Source of the DNA: Syntrophomonadaceae bacterium
GTDB taxonomy: Bacteria; Bacillota; Syntrophomonadia; Syntrophomonadales; Syntrophomonadaceae
DNA: 9,327 nt
Assembly (NCBI GenBank): GCA_028683995.1
Contig: JAQUGU010000054.1
Span: 1-9,327, forward strand
Reading direction: 5' to 3'
In this document: piece by piece, positions 1 to 5,685 of the stretch
How the letters are laid out: each line of letters begins with the position of its first letter
Position numbering within the stretch: the first letter of the stretch is position 1
Notes under the pieces: model-generated
Seen by the model: only the letters and a program-made list of their open reading frames with translations
Databases searched by the model: none
Told to the model about the DNA's origin: nothing
Position numbers and translations under genes: made by a program

Positions 1-23
1 TCAGACGTGTGCTCTTCCGATCT
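1..23. other. Illumina read-2 adapter remnant (not genomic)
   Basis: These 23 bases equal the 3' end of the Illumina TruSeq read-2/index adapter, which ends in GCTCTTCCGATCT preceded by AGACGTGT. The universal (read-1) adapter shares only the last 13 bases, so the match to the read-2 side is specific. It sits at the extreme end of the window, as expected of untrimmed adapter carried into an assembly. Bases 24-37, between it and the repeat, show nothing recognisable. The match is recalled from memory of the adapter sequence, not from a search. Confidence 0.96.
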
Positions 24-37
24 GTAGGCACGTAACC

Positions 38-119
38 TGTAGGGGCGAACCCGTGTGTTCGCCCGCGGGTCGGCAGAGTTTGGTGGTCGGCCGGGCAGAC
101 ACATGGGTCTGCCCCTACA
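38..119. repeat. Small palindromic MITE-like repeat with two hairpins
   Basis: The element is bounded by a perfect 9-base terminal inverted repeat, TGTAGGGGC at 38-46 and GCCCCTACA at 111-119. Inside are two perfect 8-bp hairpins: GGGCGAAC/GTTCGCCC (43-50 with 57-64, loop 51-56) and GGGCAGAC/GTCTGCCC (93-100 with 107-114, loop 101-106). The centre repeats GGTCGG directly at 68-73 and 86-91. It is more GC-rich than the genes around it. Repeats of this style (TAGGGGC ends around hairpins) are dispersed in several anaerobic Firmicute genomes, but only one copy is visible here, so its repetitive nature is inferred. It ends 26 bases before the spoIIIAF start, probably between spoIIIAE and spoIIIAF. 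Confidence 0.75.
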
Positions 120-145
120 CCTCACTTCAAGATGGGAGGGACGAA

Positions 146-730
146 ATGGCGGTACTTGCCGGAATGGTAAAGAATGTGCTGGTAATAATTATCCTGGCCA
201 GCTTTTTGGAGGTGCTTCTGCCAGAGGGGCGGGTTAAACCATTTGTCCGCTTTGCTATTGGCCTGTTTATCATCATAGCAGTATTAAATCCGGTTTTAAA
301 TGCGTTGTTTGAGCAAAGGGAGTTTGAAATAAATCTCTGGGATTATAAGGTCAGCTCAGAGCAGGAAAGAGAAATTCTGGAAAAGGGGAATCGCATTAAC
401 CAGCAGATAGTCGTAAGCACAGAGGCTGGTATCAAGGAGAAAATGGAGGGGCAGGTAAGTGCAGTAGCTATGCTGGTACCGGGGGTAAAAGAGGTTAAAA
501 CTAATGCTACTCTCAATGATGAAGGGAGGCTTAACAAACTGGATTTAACCGTAAGGTTGGAACAAAGTGAACATTCGCAGAAGGGGGGAGAAGTAAACGT
601 TTTCCTTGGTGAGGGAGATGTTCCCAGTGCTGAAGATAAAAAGCAAATAGAAGAAAAAATGCGGGGTGTGATTAATAATCTTTATGGTTTTCAGAACCTG
701 GAAATAAATGTGCAGTTTGAGGGGGGATAA
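146..730 (+). CDS. spoIIIAF: Stage III sporulation protein AF
   Basis: This is a 194-residue membrane protein of the SpoIIIA complex, made in the mother cell and placed in the outer forespore membrane, where the complex joins SpoIIQ to form a channel-like link to the forespore. Two N-terminal membrane helices are visible, about residues 8-25 and 33-53, joined by a short LPEGR turn. The second helix ends in an NPVLN segment typical of the family. The rest is a soluble domain (about 55-194) with an alpha/beta pattern. B. subtilis SpoIIIAF is about 206 residues, so the length fits. I chose the ATG at 146 because GGGAGGG at 134-140 lies five bases upstream and the first helix then begins near the N-terminus. 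The same frame is open back to 53, but that part is translated from the palindromic repeat. Four bases separate it from spoIIIAG. Confidence 0.9.
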   Translation: MAVLAGMVKNVLVIIILASFLEVLLPEGRVKPFVRFAIGLFIIIAVLNPVLNALFEQREFEINLWDYKVSSEQEREILEKGNRINQQIVVSTEAGIKEKMEGQVSAVAMLVPGVKEVKTNATLNDEGRLNKLDLTVRLEQSEHSQKGGEVNVFLGEGDVPSAEDKKQIEEKMRGVINNLYGFQNLEINVQFEGG

Positions 731-734
731 ATAT

Positions 735-1307
735 ATGTTGTATGAATGGATCAGGGGAGAGAATAACAATGATGAGGGCCGGTCTCTGTTTCCGGGTAAA
801 AAAAGCCGGTATATTCTGGTCATTGCTATATGCCTGGGGCTTTTAGCCTTAATCTGGCCCATTACCCGTACTGACAAAACAAGTAATACCGGGGTCAGGA
901 CCAGTGAGATTAGTAATGGCAAAAAGCTTAACCGGGAATTGGCATTGGAATTGGAACACATACTATCGCGTATTGATGGTGCGGGTACGGTGAAAGTCAG
1001 TATAACCCTGGCTTCGGGGGGATTAAAAACTTATGCCGCCAATACCCGCAATGAGAGCCGTGCCATCGAAGAGAGTCAGAATGGAGCCAATAAAAAAACC
1101 ACCGAATCCAATGTAGCCCGTGACCTGGCCGTATCTGGGGGAGCGCCTCTCCTGGTTGAAAATAAAACTCCAGCAGTCATGGGGGTGTTGGTAGTAGCAG
1201 AAGGAGCCACATCACCAACAATTCAGGAAAAACTGGTTCAGGCAACCGCTACCTTATTAAATATCGCACCCCACCAGGTATGTGTTATGCCCGGACGGGA
1301 TGTTTAG
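735..1307 (+). CDS. spoIIIAG: Stage III sporulation protein AG
   Basis: This 190-residue protein is the ring-forming component of the SpoIIIA-SpoIIQ complex; family members assemble a large ring in the intermembrane space. One membrane helix lies at about residues 26-43 after a short, charged cytoplasmic N-terminus. A ring-building-motif type domain follows. Family-typical stretches are the KVSITLASGG strand, the VSGGAPLLVENKTP segment, and the GVLVVAEGA strand followed by a helix and an NIAPHQVCVMP end. B. subtilis SpoIIIAG is somewhat longer (about 229 residues). The missing length appears to be in the variable linkers. The ATG at 735 is supported by GAGGGGGG at 719-726, which overlaps the end of spoIIIAF and suggests translational coupling. 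An upstream in-frame ATG at 708 lies inside spoIIIAF and lacks such support. Confidence 0.92.
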   Translation: MLYEWIRGENNNDEGRSLFPGKKSRYILVIAICLGLLALIWPITRTDKTSNTGVRTSEISNGKKLNRELALELEHILSRIDGAGTVKVSITLASGGLKTYAANTRNESRAIEESQNGANKKTTESNVARDLAVSGGAPLLVENKTPAVMGVLVVAEGATSPTIQEKLVQATATLLNIAPHQVCVMPGRDV

Positions 1308-1326
1308 GTGAAGGGAGAGATGGGCT

Positions 1327-1896
1327 GTGGTGGTGGAAATTAAAAAGGTAAAAAAATTTGCGATGATTGCAGGTTTACTGCTGGTAGTTATAGTGGCGGC
1401 CAATATATTTTGGAGCGGACAGAGTTTTAAAGAACCTCTTAATACTTCGGATAATGTTCCCGAAAAAGTTGCAACTCCGGTAGAAAAGAATATTAACCCG
1501 GTAGATTACCGCAGTGAGGCGGATTTTTTTGCTCAGTATCGGCTGCAAAGGGAACAGAGCCGAAGCCGTGAGCTGCAAGTTCTGCAGGAGTTAGCTCGTA
1601 ATGAGGAACAGGGTAAAACGTCCCGGGAGGCAGCTTCCATGAAAATTATGCGTATTATGGAAGACATGGAGAAAGAGATGAAGGCGGAAAACCTGGTAAA
1701 ATCCCGAGGCATAGAGGAATGTGTAATAATCAGTGAAGCGGGGATGAGTACGGTAGTTATAAAAGGGTCAAGAGCAGCGGTTAATGAGGATGAAATCAAA
1801 GATCTGGTTGGCGCGGTGCTAAAGCTTGATGAAAACCAAATATGCATGGTTTTCCGCAATACCGAGCAATACAATAATAAGGCGCGAACATTTTAA
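1327..1896 (+). CDS. spoIIIAH: Stage III sporulation protein AH
   Basis: This 189-residue bitopic protein has a single membrane helix at about residues 11-29 after a lysine-rich N-terminus. A linker follows, then a helical, charged region (about 60-120) and a C-terminal YscJ/FliF-like ring-building domain ending in NQICMVFRN. In the family this extracellular domain binds forespore SpoIIQ across the intermembrane space and is needed for SigG activity. The start is a GTG at 1327, with AAGGGAGA at 1311-1318 as ribosome binding site. Three GTG codons stand in a row (1327, 1330, 1333), so the true start could be one or two codons later. The ATG at 1320 is out of frame. It is the last spoIIIA gene and follows spoIIIAG by 19 bases. 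B. subtilis SpoIIIAH is about 218 residues, so this version is slightly short, mainly in the linker. Confidence 0.9.
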   Translation: MVVEIKKVKKFAMIAGLLLVVIVAANIFWSGQSFKEPLNTSDNVPEKVATPVEKNINPVDYRSEADFFAQYRLQREQSRSRELQVLQELARNEEQGKTSREAASMKIMRIMEDMEKEMKAENLVKSRGIEECVIISEAGMSTVVIKGSRAAVNEDEIKDLVGAVLKLDENQICMVFRNTEQYNNKARTF

Positions 1897-1912
1897 CGCG
1901 GTGACCCCGCGT
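1896..1912 (+). terminator. Weak hairpin at the end of the spoIIIA operon
   Basis: ACGCGG at 1896-1901 pairs perfectly with CCGCGT at 1907-1912 around a five-base loop, starting on the last base of the spoIIIAH stop codon. The following bases (ATATTTCCTTATT) are only partly T-rich, so this is a poor intrinsic terminator. It could instead protect the 3' end of the transcript or do nothing. Its position right after the operon is the main argument for it. Confidence 0.35.
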
Positions 1913-2035
1913 ATATTTCCTTATTAACCCGTCATGTCCGTAGGCCATACGCTAAAGGGCACACGCAACCACGTATCTCTACCTTCTACTACCAGCACCT
2001 TATTTCCTTGATTAATGTATACATAGCGAAAAAGA
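1913..2035. other. Intergenic stretch without a recognised gene
   Basis: Nothing here is supported as a gene. A 74-codon minus-strand frame spans 1924-2148, but it crosses the promoter and leader of the next operon, has no convincing ribosome binding site, and its product resembles nothing I recognise. The part from about 1924 to 2005 has a higher GC content than the AT-rich promoter region after it, and contains a small inverted repeat ATACG/CGTAT (1948-1952 with 1972-1976). It may be decayed sequence or another dispersed repeat. Confidence 0.4.
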
Positions 2036-2064
2036 TTGAAATAGAAGGGCTTTATTTTTATAAT
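2036..2064 (+). promoter_or_regulatory. Sigma-A type promoter of the carboxylase operon
   Basis: TTGAAA at 2036-2041 (five of six consensus bases) and TATAAT at 2059-2064 (six of six) are separated by exactly 17 bases, which is close to an ideal housekeeping promoter. Transcription should begin near 2070-2072, giving a leader of about 104 bases before the ATG at 2175. The carboxylase genes therefore probably do not depend on sporulation-specific transcription from spoIIIA. The call comes from the sequence alone. Confidence 0.8.
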
Positions 2065-2091
2065 AGTAACAAGTGTTGCAGGACTAATTTG

Positions 2092-2126
2092 CTCAGGCCA
2101 CTGGCCTGAGTCTATTTGTATATAGA
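2092..2126 (+). promoter_or_regulatory. Palindromes in the 5' leader of the carboxylase operon
   Basis: CTCAGGCCA at 2092-2100 and TGGCCTGAG at 2102-2110 form a perfect 9-base inverted repeat around one central base. As RNA it would fold as a 7-bp stem with a five-base loop. It is followed directly by a second inverted repeat, TCTAT/ATAGA at 2111-2115 and 2122-2126. Both lie about 20-55 bases after the predicted transcription start, so they could be an operator or an RNA element such as an attenuator. The sequence does not resemble the BirA or FapR operators I remember. The T content after the first stem (TCTATTTGTAT) is too weak for a confident terminator. Confidence 0.5.
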
Positions 2127-2174
2127 CACAGAGCTTGGCTGCGGTCATAAGGTTGTATTACTGGGAGGTAAGTA

Positions 2175-4070
2175 ATGGGAAGAATTAAGATCACCGATAC
2201 CAGTTTAAGGGATGGGCACCAGAGCCTGTGGGCTACCAGGATGACTACTGAAGATATGCTCCCCGTACTGCATAACCTGGATAATGCAGGATACTACTCG
2301 TTGGAAGTATGGGGGGGCGCGACTTTTGATGTCTGTATCCGCTATCTTAACGAGGATCCCTGGGAAAGGCTTAGAACCATCCGCCAGGAAGTAAAGAAGA
2401 CTAACCTGCAGATGCTCTTAAGGGGACAATCACTGGTGGGATATAATCATTATCCCGATGATGTAGTGGAAAAATTTGTGGAGAAGGCAGCAGAAAATGG
2501 CATAGATATCTTCCGGGCTTTTGATGCCCTGAATGATATTCGCAACCTGGAAACCTGTATGAAGGCTATTAAGAAGACGGGTAAACACGCTCAGCCCTGT
2601 GTAGTCTATACTATTAGCCCGGTTCATTCCGTACAACATTTTGTAGATACTGCCCTGCGCCTGAGGGATATGGGGGCAGATTCCATTTGTATCAAAGATA
2701 TGGCAGGATTATTAGCGCCTTATGCTTCCTATGAACTGGTGCAGGCCTTAAAGGCCACCCTGGATCTGCCTATTCAGCTGCATACTCATTATATAGGTGG
2801 ATTGGCTATTGCTACTCTGATTAAGGCTATAGAAGCGGGAGTAGATATTATTGATACCGCCAGTGTACCTATGGCTTTTGGCTCCTCTCAACCACCAGTA
2901 GAGACTATTGTCCGGGCCCTGCAGGGTACAGAATGGGATACCGGTATGGAGCTGCACCAGCTCTTCGAAATTGCTAATCACTTTGAACAGCTACGTAAGC
3001 ATAAGGGCTTTGAACGTGGCGTCACCCGCATTTCCGACATGAAGGTGTTTGAACACCAGGTACCGGGTGGAATGATTTCTAATTTTCATGCCCAACTGGA
3101 ACAGCAGAAGGCCTCACACCGTATTGATGAAGTCCTGGAGGAGATACCCCGGGTAAGGGAAGATATGGGATATCCGCCGCTGGTTACTCCTACCAGCCAG
3201 ATTATCGGAATTCAGGCGGTATTGAATGTTTTAATGGGAGAAAGGTACAAACTATGTCCAGGAGAAGTCCAAGACTATGTGCGGGGTTACTATGGTAAAC
3301 CACCGGTACCTATTAAGGAAGAGATAAGTAAAAAAATCATAGGGGACGAACAGATAATTCAGGTTAGACCGGCTGATATACTTGAACCCGGGTTAGAAAA
3401 GGCACGGCAGGAAGCAGCCCATTGGAGTGATAAAGAGGAAGATGCTCTGACCTATGCTCTCTTCCCCCAGGTAGCATCAAAGTTCTTCGAGTACCGGGAA
3501 GGGAGAGTTCATGAAGATATTCCTCAGATTTTATCCCGTGATGAAGTGGGGGAGGAACTGCAGGATGAACAGCGGCCGGTGGTTAAACTACCGCCAGCCA
3601 GGGTAATTGAGATGCAAAGCAGGGGAGACAGTGAAATGAATATTGATGAAATAAGAGAGTTAATTTTAATGTTGGATCAAACCAGTATCGCGGAACTGGA
3701 ATTGCAAAAAGATGACTGTAAACTTACCCTGCGTAAATCGGTTTCCACCGGGCAGGATAAAATAGAAACCGGCAGTGGTTCTGGTAATCCGGTTTTTCAG
3801 GAAGAGAATACGCCGCCCACCGGACAAAATATTGCTGAAGTAGTATCCCCCATGGTAGGTACTTTTTATGCATCTCCGGCACCAGATGCTCCTGCTTTTG
3901 TTAAGCTGGGGGACCGTGTTGCTCAGGGGCAGACGCTTTGCATTTTGGAAGCTATGAAGCTTATGAATGAGATTAAATCTGAATCTGCCGGAACCATAGT
4001 TGACATCCTGGTGGGGAATGCAGAAGCGGTAGAATATGGCCAGACATTATTCCTGATAGAAAAAGACTAG
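2175..4070 (+). CDS. Carboxyltransferase-BCCP fusion (pyruvate carboxylase subunit B / OadA-like)
   Basis: This 631-residue protein carries two of the three parts of a biotin-dependent carboxylase. Residues about 1-290 are an HMGL-like TIM barrel of the pyruvate carboxylase/oxaloacetate decarboxylase alpha/transcarboxylase 5S family. It shows LRDGHQS (R12, D13, Q16), MLLRGQ (R83), the carbamylated-lysine motif IKDMAG (K174) and the metal-binding HTH (H203, H205). Residues about 290-470 match the PYC/OADA helical domain. Residues about 488-631 look like a whole BCCP: an AccB-like N-terminal helical segment (MNIDEIRELI), a linker, and a biotinyl domain with EAMKLMN, biotin attached to K595, 36 residues from the end. 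AccC, encoded 10 bases downstream, should carboxylate the biotin. The acceptor is probably pyruvate (making oxaloacetate), but methylmalonyl-CoA/oxaloacetate chemistry cannot be excluded. No Na+-pump beta or gamma subunit gene is present here. The start ATG has GGGAGG at 2163-2168. A promoter lies at 2036-2064. Confidence 0.88.
   Translation: MGRIKITDTSLRDGHQSLWATRMTTEDMLPVLHNLDNAGYYSLEVWGGATFDVCIRYLNEDPWERLRTIRQEVKKTNLQMLLRGQSLVGYNHYPDDVVEKFVEKAAENGIDIFRAFDALNDIRNLETCMKAIKKTGKHAQPCVVYTISPVHSVQHFVDTALRLRDMGADSICIKDMAGLLAPYASYELVQALKATLDLPIQLHTHYIGGLAIATLIKAIEAGVDIIDTASVPMAFGSSQPPVETIVRALQGTEWDTGMELHQLFEIANHFEQLRKHKGFERGVTRISDMKVFEHQVPGGMISNFHAQLEQQKASHRIDEVLEEIPRVREDMGYPPLVTPTSQIIGIQAVLNVLMGERYKLCPGEVQDYVRGYYGKPPVPIKEEISKKIIGDEQIIQVRPADILEPGLEKARQEAAHWSDKEEDALTYALFPQVASKFFEYREGRVHEDIPQILSRDEVGEELQDEQRPVVKLPPARVIEMQSRGDSEMNIDEIRELILMLDQTSIAELELQKDDCKLTLRKSVSTGQDKIETGSGSGNPVFQEENTPPTGQNIAEVVSPMVGTFYASPAPDAPAFVKLGDRVAQGQTLCILEAMKLMNEIKSESAGTIVDILVGNAEAVEYGQTLFLIEKD
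3621..3638 (+). promoter_or_regulatory. Candidate internal ribosome binding site and start for a free BCCP
   Basis: AGGGGAGA at 3621-3628 is followed after seven bases by an in-frame ATG at 3636, codon 488 of the fusion gene. Translation from here would give a 144-residue protein (3636-4070) that begins with MNIDEIRELI, just as free AccB proteins begin, and ends with the biotinyl domain. That is close to the usual AccB size of about 150-160 residues. What is seen is the site and the match to the expected AccB start. Actual use of the site is inference: it may be a leftover from an ancestral gene fusion, or a working start that also supplies BCCP to acetyl-CoA carboxylase. Confidence 0.45.
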
Positions 4071-4080
4071 GGGTGGTAAA

Positions 4081-5424
4081 TTGTTTTCCAAGGTACTAAT
4101 AGCCAATCGTGGTGAAATAGCTCTCCGGGTTATAAGGGCCTGCCGGGAACTGGGTATAAAAACGGTGGCGGTTTACTCAACCGCGGATAGTAACAGCCTG
4201 CATGTGTTGGCGGCAGATGAAAAGGTATGTATAGGTGGGCCGCCGGCCCGGGAAAGTTATCTGAACATAGCCAATATAATAGCGGCAGCGCAGAATAAAG
4301 GGGTGGATGCTATTCACCCCGGTTATGGTTTTATGGCTGAAAATCCTTATTTTGCTGAACTTTGTGAAACTCATGGGATTAAGTTTATCGGCCCCCGGCC
4401 GCAGGTTATCAAACTGATGGGAGATAAGGTCAAAGCCCGGGAAGTGGTAAGTAAAGCAGGAGTACCCCTGGTACCAGGCAGTAATGGAGCTGTAAATAGT
4501 TATGAAGAAGCAGTGGCGGTAGCCGGGGAGATAGGATACCCGGTAATGATAAAGGCTTCTGCCGGAGGTGGGGGTAAGGGAATGCGCCTGGCCCAGGGCG
4601 AAACTTCTTTGAAGGAGTCTCTGGAAATGGCTCAGATGGAAGCAGGGGCGGCTTTTGATAATAATGAGGTATATATTGAAAAGTACATAGAAGAACCTCG
4701 GCACATAGAGTTCCAGGTGTTAGGTGATGAACATGGTAACATTATTCACCTGGGAGAGAGGGACTGCTCTTTGCAGAGGCGTAACCAAAAGCTGCTGGAA
4801 GAGGCGCCTTCAACCTTCCTGGATGATGAACTGCGCGAGCACATGGGAACGGTAGCAGTCGATGCCGCCAGGGCTGCCGGGTATTTCAGTGCCGGTACGG
4901 TGGAGTTTTTGGTGGATAAAAACCACAATTTCTATTTTATTGAGATGAATACTCGTATACAGGTTGAGCATCCGGTAACTGAGATGGTAACCGGGGTAGA
5001 CATAGTAAAAGAACAAATCAGGATTGCTGCCGGCCTGCCCCTGCGCTATACCCAGGAGGACATTAAAATAAATGGCTGCGCCATGGAATGCCGGATTAAT
5101 GCTGAGGATGCTGAAAATGATTTTCGTCCTTCACCAGGTACCGTAGGCCAGTACTTGCTCCCTGGCGGACCTGGGGTTAGGGTAGATTCTTCTGTATATT
5201 CCAATTACATCATACCTCCTTACTATGATTCCATGGTAGCCAAGCTCATAGTCTGGGCTCCGGATCGACAGGAAGTTATCAGCAGAATGAGAAGGGCTTT
5301 GCAGGAGTTTAAGATTGAGGGTATTGCCACCACCATACCATTTCACCTCAAAGTATTGGATAATGCTTTCTTCCAGCGGGGAGAGGTATACACTAACTTT
5401 ATCCAGAGAAGAATGAGTATATGA
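4081..5424 (+). CDS. accC: Biotin carboxylase subunit
   Basis: This 447-residue, full-length biotin carboxylase (E. coli AccC is 449) uses ATP and bicarbonate to carboxylate the biotin on a carrier protein in the cytoplasm. The order is the N-terminal domain (IANRGEIALR, HPGYGFMAEN), then the ATP-grasp domain with the glycine-rich loop AGGGGKGMR at 161-169, then the C-terminal domain. Residues that match E. coli AccC by position and context are K116, E288, N290, R292, E296 and R338. K158 corresponds to E. coli K159. N235 stands where E. coli has H236 (QRRNQK), a position I recall as variable. The start is a TTG at 4081, chosen because GGGGTGG at 4072-4078 lies just upstream and the family N-terminus begins there. 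It is 10 bases after the fusion gene and must be co-transcribed with it. It probably serves the fused carrier and perhaps acetyl-CoA carboxylase too. Confidence 0.93.
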   Translation: MFSKVLIANRGEIALRVIRACRELGIKTVAVYSTADSNSLHVLAADEKVCIGGPPARESYLNIANIIAAAQNKGVDAIHPGYGFMAENPYFAELCETHGIKFIGPRPQVIKLMGDKVKAREVVSKAGVPLVPGSNGAVNSYEEAVAVAGEIGYPVMIKASAGGGGKGMRLAQGETSLKESLEMAQMEAGAAFDNNEVYIEKYIEEPRHIEFQVLGDEHGNIIHLGERDCSLQRRNQKLLEEAPSTFLDDELREHMGTVAVDAARAAGYFSAGTVEFLVDKNHNFYFIEMNTRIQVEHPVTEMVTGVDIVKEQIRIAAGLPLRYTQEDIKINGCAMECRINAEDAENDFRPSPGTVGQYLLPGGPGVRVDSSVYSNYIIPPYYDSMVAKLIVWAPDRQEVISRMRRALQEFKIEGIATTIPFHLKVLDNAFFQRGEVYTNFIQRRMSI

Positions 5425-5567
5425 AATGGTATCACAGCAGCTTGAATGTATGCTGTAGGCAAGCTATAAGTATAGGGAACCAGTAATACCTGAATATAAA
5501 AAACTCAAGAGTTGAATTTGTATCAATAATTACCTCAAATAAATAGCGATTCTTTTAATGGGGGCAT

Positions 5568-5594
5568 AACCGTGGAAATTATCTGCGGTTTTTT
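5568..5594 (+). terminator. Rho-independent terminator of the carboxylase operon
   Basis: AACCG at 5568-5572 pairs with CGGTT at 5586-5590. The stem can be extended inward by TGG/CTG with wobble pairs, leaving a seven-base AT-rich loop. The T run continues to 5594 and after one G and CG there are more Ts (to 5602). It lies about 145 bases after accC. Bases 5425-5567 hold no gene I can support; they include a small inverted repeat AGCTTG/CAAGCT (5439-5444 with 5460-5465). Confidence 0.7.
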
Positions 5595-5628
5595 GTCGTT
5601 TTAAAGGGTTTTTAACATAAATGCAAAA

Positions 5629-5634
5629 TATAAT
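5629..5634 (+). promoter_or_regulatory. Possible -10 element of the kinase gene
   Basis: A perfect TATAAT lies 52 bases before the GTG start, in an AT-rich stretch downstream of the terminator. No good -35 is found at 16-18 bases: GGGTTT at 5606-5611 is the best-placed hexamer and is poor. The promoter would thus be weak, activator-dependent or read by another sigma factor. Only the -10 box is supported. Confidence 0.35.
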
Positions 5635-5685
5635 GTATATGGATAAATAAACAAGCACAGGTAGTTTATAGAGGAGGAAGCGCCG

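Noticed and set aside
38..119. CRISPR repeat or rho-independent terminator
   Set aside because: There is only one copy with no spacer pattern and no T run after either hairpin. Terminal inverted repeats fit a dispersed element better.
53..145. N-terminal extension of spoIIIAF to an ATG or GTG-like start near 53
   Set aside because: These codons lie inside the palindromic repeat and add a charged, non-family segment in front of the first membrane helix. The ATG at 146 has a good ribosome binding site.
545..961. 138-residue minus-strand open frame over spoIIIAF/spoIIIAG
   Set aside because: It lies opposite two well-identified genes and has no family features, so it is a shadow of their coding sequence.
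1924..2148. 74-residue minus-strand open frame in the intergenic region
   Set aside because: It overlaps the promoter and leader of the carboxylase operon, has no convincing ribosome binding site, and its product is not recognisable.
2175..4070. Sodium-pumping oxaloacetate decarboxylase alpha subunit as the firm call
   Set aside because: The domain family fits, but no beta or gamma subunit gene is nearby, and accC directly downstream points to an ATP-dependent carboxylase.
4177..4704. 175-residue minus-strand open frame inside accC
   Set aside because: It is antisense to strongly conserved biotin carboxylase motifs and shows no recognisable domain.
5421..5486. 21-codon frame whose ATG overlaps the accC stop as ATGA
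   Set aside because: The overlap looks like translational coupling, but the product is short, lacks recognisable features and has no conserved context that I can show.
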